This document shows positions 15,009 through 24,211 of a stretch of 33,295 bases of DNA, piece after piece (positions within the stretch are counted from its first letter, which is position 1; each line of letters opens with the position of its first letter). The stretch lies in assembly GCF_021864505.1 (NCBI RefSeq), contig NZ_JAKJIB010000013.1, positions 1 through 33,295 on the forward strand, in the 5' to 3' direction. The stretch comes from Falsiroseomonas oryziterrae (GTDB taxonomy: Bacteria; Pseudomonadota; Alphaproteobacteria; Acetobacterales; Acetobacteraceae). The notes beneath the pieces were generated by a model. It did not search any database. It was not told the origin of the DNA and saw nothing but the letters and a program-made list of their open reading frames with translations. A program made the position numbers and the translations under genes.

Positions 15009-16219
15009 TCCAGGCCGAAGGGGTCGTCAACGGATTTGGCGGGCGGCGTGAGCCAGGCGGCGCCGGTCTCCGTCACCACGATGTGGTCCTCGAGCCGGAT
15101 GCCGAACTCGCCATAGATGGCGATGGTCGGCTCGATGCTGCCGGTGTTGCCGGGCGCGAGCGGCTGGCGGTTGCCGCCGACGAAATAGGGCGCCTCGTGC
15201 ACGTCGAGGCCGATGCCATGGCCGGTGCGGTGCGGCAGCCCCGGAACCTTGTAGCCCGGGCCGAAGCCGAAGGCGGTGACGACGCCGCGGCAGGCCTCGT
15301 CGATCGCGGCGCAGGGCGCGCCGGGCCGGGCGGCGGCGAAGCCCGCGGCCTGGGCGCGCTTCGTGAGGTCCCAGATCTCGCGCTGGCGCGGCGTGGGCTC
15401 GCCAAACACGTAGCTGCGCGTGATGTCGGAGACATAGCCGTGCAGGGGCGCGCCGACATCCACCAGCACCGTGTCGCCCTCCTGCAGCGTCTGCGGATAG
15501 GGCACGCCATGCGGATAGGCGGTGGGCTCGCCGAACAGCACGATCCCGAAGGCAGGGCCACCGTCGAAGCCGGCCTTGCGATGCGCGGCCGTCAGGAAGT
15601 CCATCACCTCGGTCGTCGTGATCCCCGGTCGCAGCGCGCGCGCGGCCGCCGCCTGGATCTCGAGCGTCATGGACATGGCCTGCCGGAGCAGCGCGACCTC
15701 GTGCTCGGTCTTGCGCTCGCGCAGGTGGGAGGTGACCGGGCCGGAGGCGACGAAGCGGTGGTTGGGCAGCGCGGCGCGCATCCCTTCGGCGACGAAGACG
15801 CGCGCGTGGTCGTCGAGCGCGACGGTCCCCCCGGCCACGTCCGCCTCGCGCAGGATCTCGGCGAAGAGCGCGTAGGGATCCTCGTCCTCCTCCCAGCCGC
15901 GCACCTCGCCGGGCATGGCGAGCATGGTGCGGATGCGTTCCACCTCGAAGGCGGGGGAGAGGTAGGTGAGGGGGCCGCGCGCCGGCAGGACCGCGCCCAC
16001 CGGCCGTTCGCTCTGCCCGTGCTTCAGCCCGGTGAGCCAGGCGAGGTTGGTGGTGCCGTCGAGCCAGAGCGCGGCGAGGCCGAGTTCCTGCATGCGCGCC
16101 TGGGCGCGCTCCAGGCGGCGCGCATGTTCCTCGGTGGGGATGGGTGGCACCTCGTCGCGGCGGTTGCGGATGCCCGCCAGTTCCGTTGCGACGTCCGATC
16201 CGCCGACCCCGACCGTCAT
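15005..16219 (-). CDS. M24 family metallopeptidase (Xaa-Pro dipeptidase/aminopeptidase-like)
   Basis: 404 residues. A creatinase-like N-terminal domain (about 30-165) with WLDGTTNLAWLTG precedes the pita-bread catalytic domain. All five metal ligands are present: Asp254 (LVDVGA), Asp265 (SDITRSY), His334 (HRTGHGIGL), Glu363 (SIEPTI) and Glu377 (IRLEDH). His237 in YPHG matches the usual substrate histidine. The family includes prolidases, Xaa-Pro aminopeptidases and creatinase-type hydrolases, and the sequence alone does not separate these. I chose ATG at 16219 because GGAGG lies six bases upstream; the open frame continues 12 codons further without such a site. The gene is divergent from the amidohydrolase gene and coupled to the GST downstream. 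Confidence 0.93.
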   Translation of the reverse strand: MTVGVGGSDVATELAGIRNRRDEVPPIPTEEHARRLERAQARMQELGLAALWLDGTTNLAWLTGLKHGQSERPVGAVLPARGPLTYLSPAFEVERIRTMLAMPGEVRGWEEDEDPYALFAEILREADVAGGTVALDDHARVFVAEGMRAALPNHRFVASGPVTSHLRERKTEHEVALLRQAMSMTLEIQAAAARALRPGITTTEVMDFLTAAHRKAGFDGGPAFGIVLFGEPTAYPHGVPYPQTLQEGDTVLVDVGAPLHGYVSDITRSYVFGEPTPRQREIWDLTKRAQAAGFAAARPGAPCAAIDEACRGVVTAFGFGPGYKVPGLPHRTGHGIGLDVHEAPYFVGGNRQPLAPGNTGSIEPTIAIYGEFGIRLEDHIVVTETGAAWLTPPAKSVDDPFGLE

Positions 16220-16295
16220 GCGCCCCTCCGGGTTGTTGCGCGCCCTGCATGCCACGCTTGGAGGGTCCGGTCACCTCGGCGCGGGGCGATCCTCG

Positions 16296-16324
16296 TTGAT
16301 TCCTGGCTGGTCCATGAACATGAT
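16296..16324 (+). promoter_or_regulatory. possible promoter for the amidohydrolase gene
   Basis: TTGATT (16296-16301), a 17-base spacer, and CATGAT (16319-16324), each 4/6 to the sigma-70 consensus, in the 153-base divergent gap between the M24 and amidohydrolase genes. The start codon is at 16373 with GGGAG at 16361-16365. Confidence 0.35.
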
Positions 16325-16372
16325 GTCACCCGAGGAGGCGCCCGGACGAGACGCCCCGCAGGGAGACGACGC

Positions 16373-17656
16373 ATGGCCAGGATCCTCATCCGCAACGCGC
16401 AGGTGTTCGATGCGACCGGCAAGCCGCCCTATCCGGCGGACGTCCTGGTCGAGGGCAACCGCATCAAGGCGGTTGCGACCGACCGTGGGACCCTGGACGC
16501 GACCGGCGCGGAGGTGATCGACGGCGCGGGCATGACGCTCATGCCGGGCATGGTGGAGGGGCACAGCCACCCGACCTTCACCGGCGTCAGCCAGCCGGCC
16601 GAGCTCGGCGAGATCCCGCCCGAGGAGCATCTGCTGCTCTCGATCAAGAACACGCGGCTGATGCTGGACCATGGCTTCACCAGCCTGTTCGAGGCGGCGA
16701 GCGCGAAGCTGCGGCTCGGCGTCGTGATGCGCAACGCGATCAATGCGGGCGACTTCATCGGCCCGCGGATGCGCGCCGCGAGCCCGGAGATCACCGTGAC
16801 GGCCGGCCTCGGCGACGAGCGGCGCGTGCACATCTACCGCGAGAGCTTCGCGCTGATCGCCGACGGGCCGGACGAGATCCGCAAGATGGCGCGGCTCTGC
16901 ATGCGCGAAGGCGTGGACAATTTGAAGATCAACGTCTCGGGCGACGACTTCGTGACCAATGCACGCGCCGCCTGCACGCCGATGTCGCGCGCCGAGATCA
17001 ACACCGCGGTCGAGGTGGCGCATGAGTTCGGCCGCATGGTGGTGGCGCACAGCCGCAGCGCCGAGAGCGTGAAGCGCTGCGTCGAGGCCGGGGTGGACTG
17101 CATCTACCATTGCGACCAGTCGGACGAGGAAGCGCTCGACATGCTCGAGCGCAACAAGCACAAGCACTACATCGGGCCGGCCTTCGGGCTGCTCTACAAC
17201 CTGATCTACGAGCCGGAGAAGTCGGGCGTGCCGGCCGACTTCATCGAGCAGCGCGGCTTCCGCAAGGCCTTCGACGTGAGCTGCGAGACCTACCACCAGA
17301 TGCGCAAGCGCGGCATCCGCGTGGTTATCGGCGGCGACTACGGCTTCGCCTTCACGCCGCAGGGCCAGAATGCGCGCGACATCCACCACTTCGTGCGCTT
17401 CTTCGGCTATTCCAACATCGAGGCGCTGCAATGCGCGACAGCCGTCGGCGCCGACCTGATGCAGATGAAGCACGAGCTTGGCCTGGTGAAGGAAGGCTAC
17501 CTCGCCGACCTGCTGCTGGTGCGCGGCGACCCCACCAAGGACGTCACGCTGCTGCAGGACAAGGACAACCTCGCCATGGTTATGACCGACGGGCGGCTCT
17601 GGAAGGATCCGCGCAAGAACATCGCGCGCGAGCCGATCCCGCTGGCGGCCGAGTGA
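16373..17656 (+). CDS. metal-dependent amidohydrolase (imidazolonepropionase/prolidase-like)
   Basis: 427 residues of the amidohydrolase superfamily. A small beta-sandwich (residues 1-58, ILIRNAQVFDATG and VLVEGNRI) comes first, then the TIM barrel. Metal-site residues seen: His64-x-His66 (EGHSHP), Lys185 (NLKINVSG, position of the bridging lysine), His226 (VAHSRS), His246 (IYHCDQ) and Asp322 (GGDYGF). The C-terminal LGLVKEGYLADLLLVRGDP closes the sandwich. The family hydrolyses C-N bonds in amides, cyclic imides and dipeptides. The substrate is not evident, but the divergent M24 peptidase hints at peptide or amide breakdown. The open frame extends far upstream through the peptidase gene, but GGGAG at 16361-16365 and the family N-terminus fix the ATG at 16373. 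Confidence 0.92.
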   Translation: MARILIRNAQVFDATGKPPYPADVLVEGNRIKAVATDRGTLDATGAEVIDGAGMTLMPGMVEGHSHPTFTGVSQPAELGEIPPEEHLLLSIKNTRLMLDHGFTSLFEAASAKLRLGVVMRNAINAGDFIGPRMRAASPEITVTAGLGDERRVHIYRESFALIADGPDEIRKMARLCMREGVDNLKINVSGDDFVTNARAACTPMSRAEINTAVEVAHEFGRMVVAHSRSAESVKRCVEAGVDCIYHCDQSDEEALDMLERNKHKHYIGPAFGLLYNLIYEPEKSGVPADFIEQRGFRKAFDVSCETYHQMRKRGIRVVIGGDYGFAFTPQGQNARDIHHFVRFFGYSNIEALQCATAVGADLMQMKHELGLVKEGYLADLLLVRGDPTKDVTLLQDKDNLAMVMTDGRLWKDPRKNIAREPIPLAAE

Positions 17657-17658
17657 TA

Positions 17659-17685
17659 CCGACGGTCATTTGCAATGACCGTCGG
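17659..17685. terminator. 12-bp perfect stem-loop after the amidohydrolase gene
   Basis: CCGACGGTCATT, loop TGC, AATGACCGTCGG: a perfect 12-bp stem beginning three bases after the amidohydrolase stop, between convergent genes. It is a strong candidate transcription end or mRNA 3' stabiliser, though no T-tract follows. Confidence 0.65.
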
Positions 17686-17710
17686 CATCGCTTTCCCGCC
17701 CTCAATCGCC

Positions 17711-17787
17711 GGGCGCCGCCTCCGGCGGCTTGGCTCGCCGCACTTGCGGCGGCGCCCGTTCGGGCGCTCGGCCGGCCTCGCCGGCCG
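17711..17787. repeat. array of four contiguous GC hairpins, possible dispersed extragenic palindromic element
   Basis: Four small perfect hairpins lie end to end: 17715-17729 (GCCGCC-TCC-GGCGGC), 17736-17751 (CGCCGC-ACTT-GCGGCG), 17752-17767 (GCGCCC-GTTC-GGGCGC) and 17769-17787 (CGGCCGGC-CTC-GCCGGCCG). In addition GGGCGCCGCC (17711-17720) is the exact reverse complement of 17748-17757, so an outer stem can form instead of parts of the small ones. The 160-base gap between amidohydrolase and DMT gene contains nothing coding that I recognise. Confidence 0.55.
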
Positions 17788-17816
17788 CAGGTCAATCACA
17801 GATGCCGCGGGTAGGG

Positions 17817-18689
17817 CTACCGCGATCGCCGCTCGCTGAGCGCGAGGACGATGCCGGCGCCGATCACGATGGCGGCGCCGGCCCAGGTGAGGCGATCGGG
17901 CCAGAGCCCGGTGATCGCCACGCCCATCAGCACCGCGCCGATGATCTGCCAGTACTGGAAGGGCGAGATCACGGCCGCCGGGCCGTAGGACAGGGCACGC
18001 GCGACGCAGTAATGGCCGGCCGTCGCCAGCACGCCGAGGCCGAGGAAGGCGAGCGCGTCGGCCAGGCTCGTCGGCGTGGTCCAGAAGAACGGCAGCAGCA
18101 GCGTCAGCAGCACGGCGCCGAGCAGGGCGCTCCAGAGAGTCGAGGTCTCGGCGCCGTCATGCGGCGCGACCTTGCGCGTCAGCACCTGGTAGAGCGCATA
18201 GACGCTGGCGCTGACCAGGATGAGCAGCGAGGCCGGCTGGAAGCCCTCGGCCCCCGGACGGATCACCACCAGCACGCCCAGGAAGGCCGCGGCGACGGTG
18301 AGCAGGCGCCGCAGCTTCGGCCGTTCGCCCAGCAGCGGCCAGGCGAGCAGTGCGACGATGAAGGGGGCGAGGAAGCCGATCGCCGCCGCCTTGGCGAGCG
18401 GCACCGTGGCGACGGCAATGAAGTAGAGGCTCGTGGAGGTCAGCTGGCAGAGCGACCGCGCGATCTGCAGCCCGGGTCGCCGCGTCGCGAAGACGGTGAG
18501 CCCCGCCGCCGGCAGCATGATGGCGAGCATCAGCAGGAACTGGCCGGTGATGCGGGCCCAGATGATCTGCTCGGACGGGTAGCGGGGCGAGAGCCACTGA
18601 ACCAGCCCGTTCATCACCGGGAACAGGCTGGACGCCAGCACCATGAAGGCGACGCCGAGAAGGATGCGCGGCTGCGCGGGTGTGGTCAT
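17817..18689 (-). CDS. DMT superfamily transporter (two EamA domains)
   Basis: 290 residues with about ten hydrophobic segments in two homologous halves, each an EamA repeat. The first half has WARITGQFLLMLAIM and YFIAVATVPLAKAAAIGFLAPFIVALLAWPLLGER, the classic EamA helix-end motif ending in LGER. The second half repeats the pattern with ARALSYGPAAVISPFQYWQIIGAVLMG. Known members export amino acids, metabolites or drugs, and some import; direction is not predictable here. The open frame extends upstream through 109 more codons without family similarity, so I start at ATG 18689. It is the last gene of the long minus-strand operon, 44 bases after the quinone oxidoreductase gene. Confidence 0.92.
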   Translation of the reverse strand: MTTPAQPRILLGVAFMVLASSLFPVMNGLVQWLSPRYPSEQIIWARITGQFLLMLAIMLPAAGLTVFATRRPGLQIARSLCQLTSTSLYFIAVATVPLAKAAAIGFLAPFIVALLAWPLLGERPKLRRLLTVAAAFLGVLVVIRPGAEGFQPASLLILVSASVYALYQVLTRKVAPHDGAETSTLWSALLGAVLLTLLLPFFWTTPTSLADALAFLGLGVLATAGHYCVARALSYGPAAVISPFQYWQIIGAVLMGVAITGLWPDRLTWAGAAIVIGAGIVLALSERRSR

Positions 18690-18733
18690 CGTGGTCCCGG
18701 GCGAGGATGGCCCCCGCCCGGGCGCGGCACAAG

Positions 18734-19708
18734 TCAGGGCATCAGGACGAGGGAGCCCGTGGTGCGGCGACCTTCGAGGTCGCGATGCGCCTGCGCGGCA
18801 TCCTTCAGCGCGTATTCGCGCGGCGTCTCGATCTTCACGATGCCCTTCGACACGACGTCGATGAGGTCGCCCGCGATGCGGAGCAGGTCGGGGCGCGCCG
18901 CGGTGTAGTGGAACAGCACGGGACGCGAGATGGAAGCCGACTTCGCCGAGAGGATCGAGAGGTTGATCGGCGCGATCGGGCCGCTCGCCTGGCCGTAGCA
19001 GACGAGCCTGCCGCACATCGAAAGCGCCTCGAGCGAGCCGTCGAAGGTGTCGCGGCCGATGCCGTCATAGATCACCCGCGCGCCCTTGCCGCCGGTCAAC
19101 TCCTTCACGCGGGCGGCGAAGTTCTCCCGCGTGTAGACGATGGGGTGGTCGCAGCCATGGGCGCGGGCCAGTGCGGCCTTGTCGTCCGACCCGACCGTGC
19201 CGATCACCGTGCAGCCGAGATGCTTCGCCCATTGGCAGAGCAGCAGCCCAACGCCGCCGGCGGCCGCATGCACCAGCACCGTGTCGCCGGCGCGCACGGG
19301 CGCAGTGTCCTTCAGCAGGTACTGCGCCGTCATGCCCTTCAGCATCATGGCAGCAGCGGTCGTGTCGGAGATGCCGGCCGGGATCTTCACCATCTGCGCC
19401 GCCGGCACCACGCGCCGCTCCGCATAGGCGCCGGTCGGCGGGCACGCGTAGGCGACGCGGTCGCCGGGCGCGAGATCGGTCACGCCGGGTCCCACCGCCT
19501 CGACCACACCGGCGCCTTCCATGCCGATGATCGCGGGCATGGCGGGCAGCGGGTAGAGGCCGGTGCGGTGATAGACATCGATGTAGTTCACGCCGATGGC
19601 GGTGTGGCGGATCACCGCCTGACCGTCGCCCGGCGCCGGGACCTCGACCTGCTCCCAGACGAAGCCCTCGGGCCCGCCCGGGGCATGGATGCGGATGGCG
19701 TGGGTCAT
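18734..19708 (-). CDS. NADPH:quinone oxidoreductase, zinc-independent MDR family
   Basis: 324 residues, the usual length of QorA-type enzymes. Seen: GVNYIDVYHRTGLYP (39-53, family signature), GMEGAGVVEAVG, VHAAAGGVGLLLCQWAKHLG (the NADPH-binding Rossmann turn), and TDFDG-like IYDGIGRDTFDGSL. Zinc ligands of alcohol dehydrogenases are absent. The family reduces quinones or enones with NADPH in one-electron or two-electron steps. In this operon it may reduce an alpha,beta-unsaturated intermediate made from the imported substrate. The start is one base after the stop of the SRPBCC gene, so translation is probably coupled. Confidence 0.93.
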   Translation of the reverse strand: MTHAIRIHAPGGPEGFVWEQVEVPAPGDGQAVIRHTAIGVNYIDVYHRTGLYPLPAMPAIIGMEGAGVVEAVGPGVTDLAPGDRVAYACPPTGAYAERRVVPAAQMVKIPAGISDTTAAAMMLKGMTAQYLLKDTAPVRAGDTVLVHAAAGGVGLLLCQWAKHLGCTVIGTVGSDDKAALARAHGCDHPIVYTRENFAARVKELTGGKGARVIYDGIGRDTFDGSLEALSMCGRLVCYGQASGPIAPINLSILSAKSASISRPVLFHYTAARPDLLRIAGDLIDVVSKGIVKIETPREYALKDAAQAHRDLEGRRTTGSLVLMP

Positions 19709-19709
19709 G

Positions 19710-20624
19710 TCAGGCCTTCTTCAGCAGGGCGGCGACGCCGTCGAAGGCCTTCAGATAGACGTCGTTGGTCGCGAAGGGAATCATGTTGAGGTCGTCCTGC
19801 GCCGCGGCGAGCCAGTCGCCCGTCCAGCAGCCGAAGCAGCGGTCGCCATCCGTCACGCGCCACAGCCGCGGGCCGGAGATGTAGTGCATCCACGGGATGT
19901 CGCATTTGGTGATGCAGTAGGAGAAGCTCATCTCGATGTCGTCGAGGTGCAGCAGCTTCTCGTGCAGGTGGCCCTCGCCGAACATGAAGTCGCGGGTGCC
20001 GGAGACCTTGTCGCTGCGCACGCCGCCGATCATGTGCATCTTCGTGATGGCGTCGTGCCAGCCGCCCATGCCGGCGAAGTCGCGGATGACGCCCCAGACG
20101 GAGGAGGCCGGCGCGTCGATCACCGTGCTGCACCAGACCTTGTTCGGCGGGAAGCCGGCCCAGCGCTTCGCCCCGGCGGGCGGCGCCTTGCCGACAAGCG
20201 CCTTCTTCAGCGCATCCCAGCCGCCCTGGAAGACGCCCTTGGAGACGATCTCGACATACTTGCCTTCATCCTCGGGCGCCTCGTCGAAAGTCGCTTCCCA
20301 CTCCGCGAAGGTCTTGTCCTCACGCGTGACGGGCAGCAGGCGGATGCGCGCGACATAGTTCTTCACCGGGAAGGCCGGCGTCTCGAAATTGTAGGAGAAG
20401 CTGGTGGTGCGGTCGTCGAGGTGCAGCAGTCGCTCGCGCACCATGGTGCCGTCCTGCAGCCAGAAGCGCCGGACGCAGCCGACGACGTCGGAATCGAGCC
20501 CATCCTCGATCTCCGACTTGGCGATGGCCGGATGCCAGGAGGGCAGGCCGTTGAAGTCGCGGATCGTCGCCCAGACGGTCTCGATCGGGGCGTCGAGGAT
20601 GGTGGAGGCGTAGGCGCGGGCCAT
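19710..20624 (-). CDS. tandem two-domain SRPBCC (polyketide cyclase/START-like) protein
   Basis: 304 residues with no signal peptide or membrane segment. Two SRPBCC domains are duplicated inside one chain: ILDAPIETVWATIRDFNGLPSW (8-29) pairs with VIDAPASSVWGVIRDFAGMGGW (about 168-189), and ERLLHLDDRTTSFSYNF pairs with EKLLHLDDIEMSFSYCI. The two halves are clearly homologous but well diverged. The fold forms a hydrophobic pocket for lipids, polyketides, hormones or aromatic compounds and sometimes has hydrolase or cyclase activity. Which applies here is unknown. It lies 70 bases after the PEP-hydrolase-like gene and one base before the quinone oxidoreductase start, within the transporter 2 operon, where it may bind or transform the substrate. 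Confidence 0.85.
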   Translation of the reverse strand: MARAYASTILDAPIETVWATIRDFNGLPSWHPAIAKSEIEDGLDSDVVGCVRRFWLQDGTMVRERLLHLDDRTTSFSYNFETPAFPVKNYVARIRLLPVTREDKTFAEWEATFDEAPEDEGKYVEIVSKGVFQGGWDALKKALVGKAPPAGAKRWAGFPPNKVWCSTVIDAPASSVWGVIRDFAGMGGWHDAITKMHMIGGVRSDKVSGTRDFMFGEGHLHEKLLHLDDIEMSFSYCITKCDIPWMHYISGPRLWRVTDGDRCFGCWTGDWLAAAQDDLNMIPFATNDVYLKAFDGVAALLKKA

Positions 20625-20694
20625 GTCACGAACCTTTGGTTGGGCGGGCCGATTCAGACCTTCGGGCCTGCGGCCCTCCGGTCATCGGGCCGCA

Positions 20695-21525
20695 TCAGAA
20701 GGTGAGAGCCTTGAACTTCTTCGTCTGCTCGGTGAGCGCGACCTCGGTCGGCAGCCGTTCCATCGAGGAGGCGCCGTAGAAGCCGTGGCAGAGCTTGCTG
20801 TGCTTGAGGACATACTGCGCGTCCTTCGGCATCGAGATCGGGCCGCCATGGCAGAGCACGATGACGTCCTTCCGGATGCGCCGCGCGGCGTCCGCCCATT
20901 CGTCCATCTCGCGCACGCAATCCTGCAACGTCCGCGCCGTCTCGGCGCCGATGGAGCCGCCAGTGGTCAGGCCGAAATGGCAGACGATGATGTCGGCGCC
21001 GGCCTTCGTCATCTCCTCGGCCTCGGCGGCGGAGAAGACATAGGGCGTGGTCAGCATGTCCTTCTGGTGGGCGAGGCGGATCATGTCGATCTCGAGCCCG
21101 TAGGACATGCCGGTCTCTTCCAGGTTGGCACGGAAGATCCCGTCGATCAGGCCGACGGTCGGGAAGTTCTGCACGCCGGCGAAGCCGAGCGCCTTCAGCT
21201 CGTCCAGGAAGAGATCCATGATGACGAAGGGATCGGTGCCGTTGACGCCGGCCAGCACCGGGGTGCGCTTCACCACCGGCAGGACCTCGCGCGCCATCTC
21301 CTTCACGATCTCGTTCGCGTTGCCATAGGCGAGCAGGCCGGCGAGCGAACCGCGGCCGGCCATGCGGTAGCGGCCGGAATTGTAGATGACGATCAGGTCG
21401 ATGCCGCCGGCTTCCTCGCATTTGGCCGAGAGTCCGGTGCCCGCGCCGCCGCCGACGATCGGCACGCGGCGGGCGATCATGTCCTGGAACTTCGCGAGGA
21501 GGTCCTTGCGCTGGAAACGGGGCAT
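20695..21525 (-). CDS. PEP-hydrolase-like TIM-barrel protein (C-terminal half of Tm-1)
   Basis: 276 residues matching the phosphoenolpyruvate hydrolase-like family. Seen: [21 protein letters not shown] at 22-42, [68 protein letters not shown], and [13 protein letters not shown] near the end. The pattern of strand-end glycines indicates a TIM barrel of the PEP-mutase/isocitrate-lyase class. A hydrolase or lyase on a small carboxylate is expected but the true reaction is not known. In plants and fungi a similar domain is the C-terminal part of Tm-1. Its stop-start distance from the upstream UPF0261 gene is one base, so the pair is made together. Confidence 0.88.
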   Translation of the reverse strand: MPRFQRKDLLAKFQDMIARRVPIVGGGAGTGLSAKCEEAGGIDLIVIYNSGRYRMAGRGSLAGLLAYGNANEIVKEMAREVLPVVKRTPVLAGVNGTDPFVIMDLFLDELKALGFAGVQNFPTVGLIDGIFRANLEETGMSYGLEIDMIRLAHQKDMLTTPYVFSAAEAEEMTKAGADIIVCHFGLTTGGSIGAETARTLQDCVREMDEWADAARRIRKDVIVLCHGGPISMPKDAQYVLKHSKLCHGFYGASSMERLPTEVALTEQTKKFKALTF

Positions 21526-21526
21526 G

Positions 21527-22720
21527 TCAGGCGATTTCCCGGTAGTGCTGGACGACCGCGGCGGCGAAGGCGGGGTCGTTGATGTTGTGCGGCAGCTCGA
21601 TCAGCCGGCGGCTCGGCGTCTGCACGAGCGTCGCGCGGATCGCGGCGAAGAGCGCGGCAGATGCTTCCGGATCGTGGAAGGGCTTGCCCGGCGCGTCGAT
21701 CGCGCTGACGCCGCCGAGCGGCAGCAGGAAGCGCACCTGGCCCTCGCAGCGGTTCAGCTTTGCCGCGATCCACTCGCCGATCGCCTTGTTCTCCTCCGGC
21801 GTGGTGCGCATCAGCGTGACCTGCGGGTTGTGCACGTAGAGGTTCCGGCCCTGGTACTTCGCCGGGACAGTCTCCTTCGCGCCGAAATTCACCATGTCGC
21901 AGGCGCCGACCGAGCCGACATAGGGCAGGCGCGTCCGCGCCACCGCGCCGAAGCGGTCCTCGGTGCAGGGGAAGACGCCGCCCATCAGCAGGTCCGGCAC
22001 TTCCGTGGTGGTGATGTCGATGAGCCCCTTCACGAGCCCGCTGTCGGCGAGCTTCTCCATGGATTGCCCGCCGGTGCCCGTTGCGTGGAAGGTGAAGACG
22101 TCGTGCTCGGCCTCCAGCGCCTCCCGCACCATGGTGCAGCAGGCGGTGGTGACGCCGAACATGGTCATGCCGATCGCCGGCTTGTCGCCGGCGCCGGCCG
22201 GGACGCGCCATTTCGCCATGCCGGCGGCCGCGTGGGCGGCATTGCCGATCACCTGGCGCGAGATCGCGTTGATGCCGGCGACGTCGACGACGGAATACAT
22301 CATCGCGATGTCGTTCGGGCCGACATAGGGCGCGACGTTGCCGGAGGCGACGGTCGAGACCATCAGCTTCGGCGTGCCGATCGGCAGGCTGCGCATGCCT
22401 TCCGTCACCAGTGCGGTGTTGCCCGAGCCGCCGAGGCCGAGGACGGCGCCGATGTCGTTCCGCGTGGCGAGGAACCGCGCCAGCGCCTGCGCCATGCCCG
22501 CCACCGCCTTGCCGCGGTCGTCGAGCCCCAGCACGGCCGCGGCGCCTTGCGGGTGATGCGCCGCGACCTCCGCGGCCGTGACGTCGGGTGCCTTGCCGGC
22601 CTCGCGCGTGCCGACATCCACCAGCACGGCCGCCACGCCCTGCGCCTCGATCAGCGTCTTGGCGTAGGCGAGCTCGGCCTCCTTCGTGTCGCAGGTGCCG
22701 ATGACATAGACCTTGGACAT
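21527..22720 (-). CDS. UPF0261 / Tm-1-like ATP-binding domain protein
   Basis: 397 residues. Seen: [20 protein letters not shown] at the start (family signature), [40 protein letters not shown] (89-115 region, glycine-rich), [32 protein letters not shown] and [15 protein letters not shown]. These are hallmarks of UPF0261, the domain that forms the N-terminal part of tomato Tm-1. The Tm-1 N-terminal domain binds nucleotides; a bacterial function is not established. It follows livF by 23 bases, so the pair belongs to the transporter 2 operon. The start at 22720 is the family's usual N-terminus, MSKVYVIG. Confidence 0.9.
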   Translation of the reverse strand: MSKVYVIGTCDTKEAELAYAKTLIEAQGVAAVLVDVGTREAGKAPDVTAAEVAAHHPQGAAAVLGLDDRGKAVAGMAQALARFLATRNDIGAVLGLGGSGNTALVTEGMRSLPIGTPKLMVSTVASGNVAPYVGPNDIAMMYSVVDVAGINAISRQVIGNAAHAAAGMAKWRVPAGAGDKPAIGMTMFGVTTACCTMVREALEAEHDVFTFHATGTGGQSMEKLADSGLVKGLIDITTTEVPDLLMGGVFPCTEDRFGAVARTRLPYVGSVGACDMVNFGAKETVPAKYQGRNLYVHNPQVTLMRTTPEENKAIGEWIAAKLNRCEGQVRFLLPLGGVSAIDAPGKPFHDPEASAALFAAIRATLVQTPSRRLIELPHNINDPAFAAAVVQHYREIA

Positions 22721-22743
22721 GGTCCCCCCGTTCGGTGATGGAC

Positions 22744-23451
<708 letters not shown>

Positions 23452-23452
23452 G

Positions 23453-24211
23453 TCAGTGCGCCCGCCCGTGCCCCAGATAGATCGCCTGCACCGTCGGATC
23501 GGTCTCGATCATGGCCGGCGGGCCCTCGACCACCACGTCGCCGTCCTTCATCACCGTCACCACGTCGGCGATCGGCAGGGCGATGTCCATGTCGTGCTCG
23601 ATGACGATCAGCGTGATGCTGCGCGGCAGGTCGCGCATCAGCTTGAGCAGTTCCGGGCGCTCCACCGGGGAGAGGCCGGCGGCCGGCTCGTCCAGCATCA
23701 GCAGGCGCGGGTCGCAGGCCAGCGCCATGCCGACCTCGAGCTGGCGGCGCTGGCCGTGGGAGAGCTGCGCGACCTCGGTCTCCAGCAGGTGGTCGAGGCG
23801 TACGCGCTCCGCCAGCGCGATCGCCTTGGCGCTGTCCTCGCGCGAGGGCAGGGCCAGCGAGAAGCGCTTCGGCTTCGCGCCGCGGACGGCGATGACGAGG
23901 TTGTCCATCACGCTGAGCCCGTTGAAGAGCAGCGAGGTCTGGTAGGTGCGACCGACGCTGGAGCGCGCGCGGTGATGCGGGGGCAGGGCCGTGATGTCCT
24001 GCCCGAACAGCTCCACGCGGCCCGAGGTCGGTGGGAAATCCCCGCAGATCAGATTGAACAGCGTCGTCTTGCCCGCGCCGTTCGGCCCGAGCACGGCGCG
24101 CCGCTCGCCGGCGGCGACCGACAACGTCACGTTGCCGACCGCCGCCAGCGCCCCGAATTTCCGGCCCACGCCATGAAGTGCGAGGGCCGGGACCTGCGGG
24201 GCGGCCTGCAT
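23453..24211 (-). CDS. livG: HAAT-family ABC transporter ATP-binding protein, LivG type (transporter 2)
   Basis: 252 residues. Walker A GPNGAGKTT (42-50), the VGRTYQTSLLFNGLSVMDNL region, signature LSHGQRRQL (His replaces the second Gly of LSGGQ, a substitution known in LivG-type ATPases), Walker B LLMLDEPAAGLSP and VIEHDMDIA with the switch histidine. It shares one base with the end of the livK gene (TGATG). It works with LivF as the ATPase pair for this second importer. It is only distantly similar to the transporter 1 LivG, for example in the signature motif. Confidence 0.95.
   Translation of the reverse strand: MQAAPQVPALALHGVGRKFGALAAVGNVTLSVAAGERRAVLGPNGAGKTTLFNLICGDFPPTSGRVELFGQDITALPPHHRARSSVGRTYQTSLLFNGLSVMDNLVIAVRGAKPKRFSLALPSREDSAKAIALAERVRLDHLLETEVAQLSHGQRRQLEVGMALACDPRLLMLDEPAAGLSPVERPELLKLMRDLPRSITLIVIEHDMDIALPIADVVTVMKDGDVVVEGPPAMIETDPTVQAIYLGHGRAH

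Noticed and set aside
15083-17656. Apparent 857-residue protein ending in the amidohydrolase
   Set aside because: The first 430 codons are the antisense of the M24 peptidase; a ribosome binding site and the family N-terminus place the start at 16373.
17711-17787. CRISPR array
   Set aside because: The palindromes differ in sequence and loop, have no regular spacers, and no cas gene is present.
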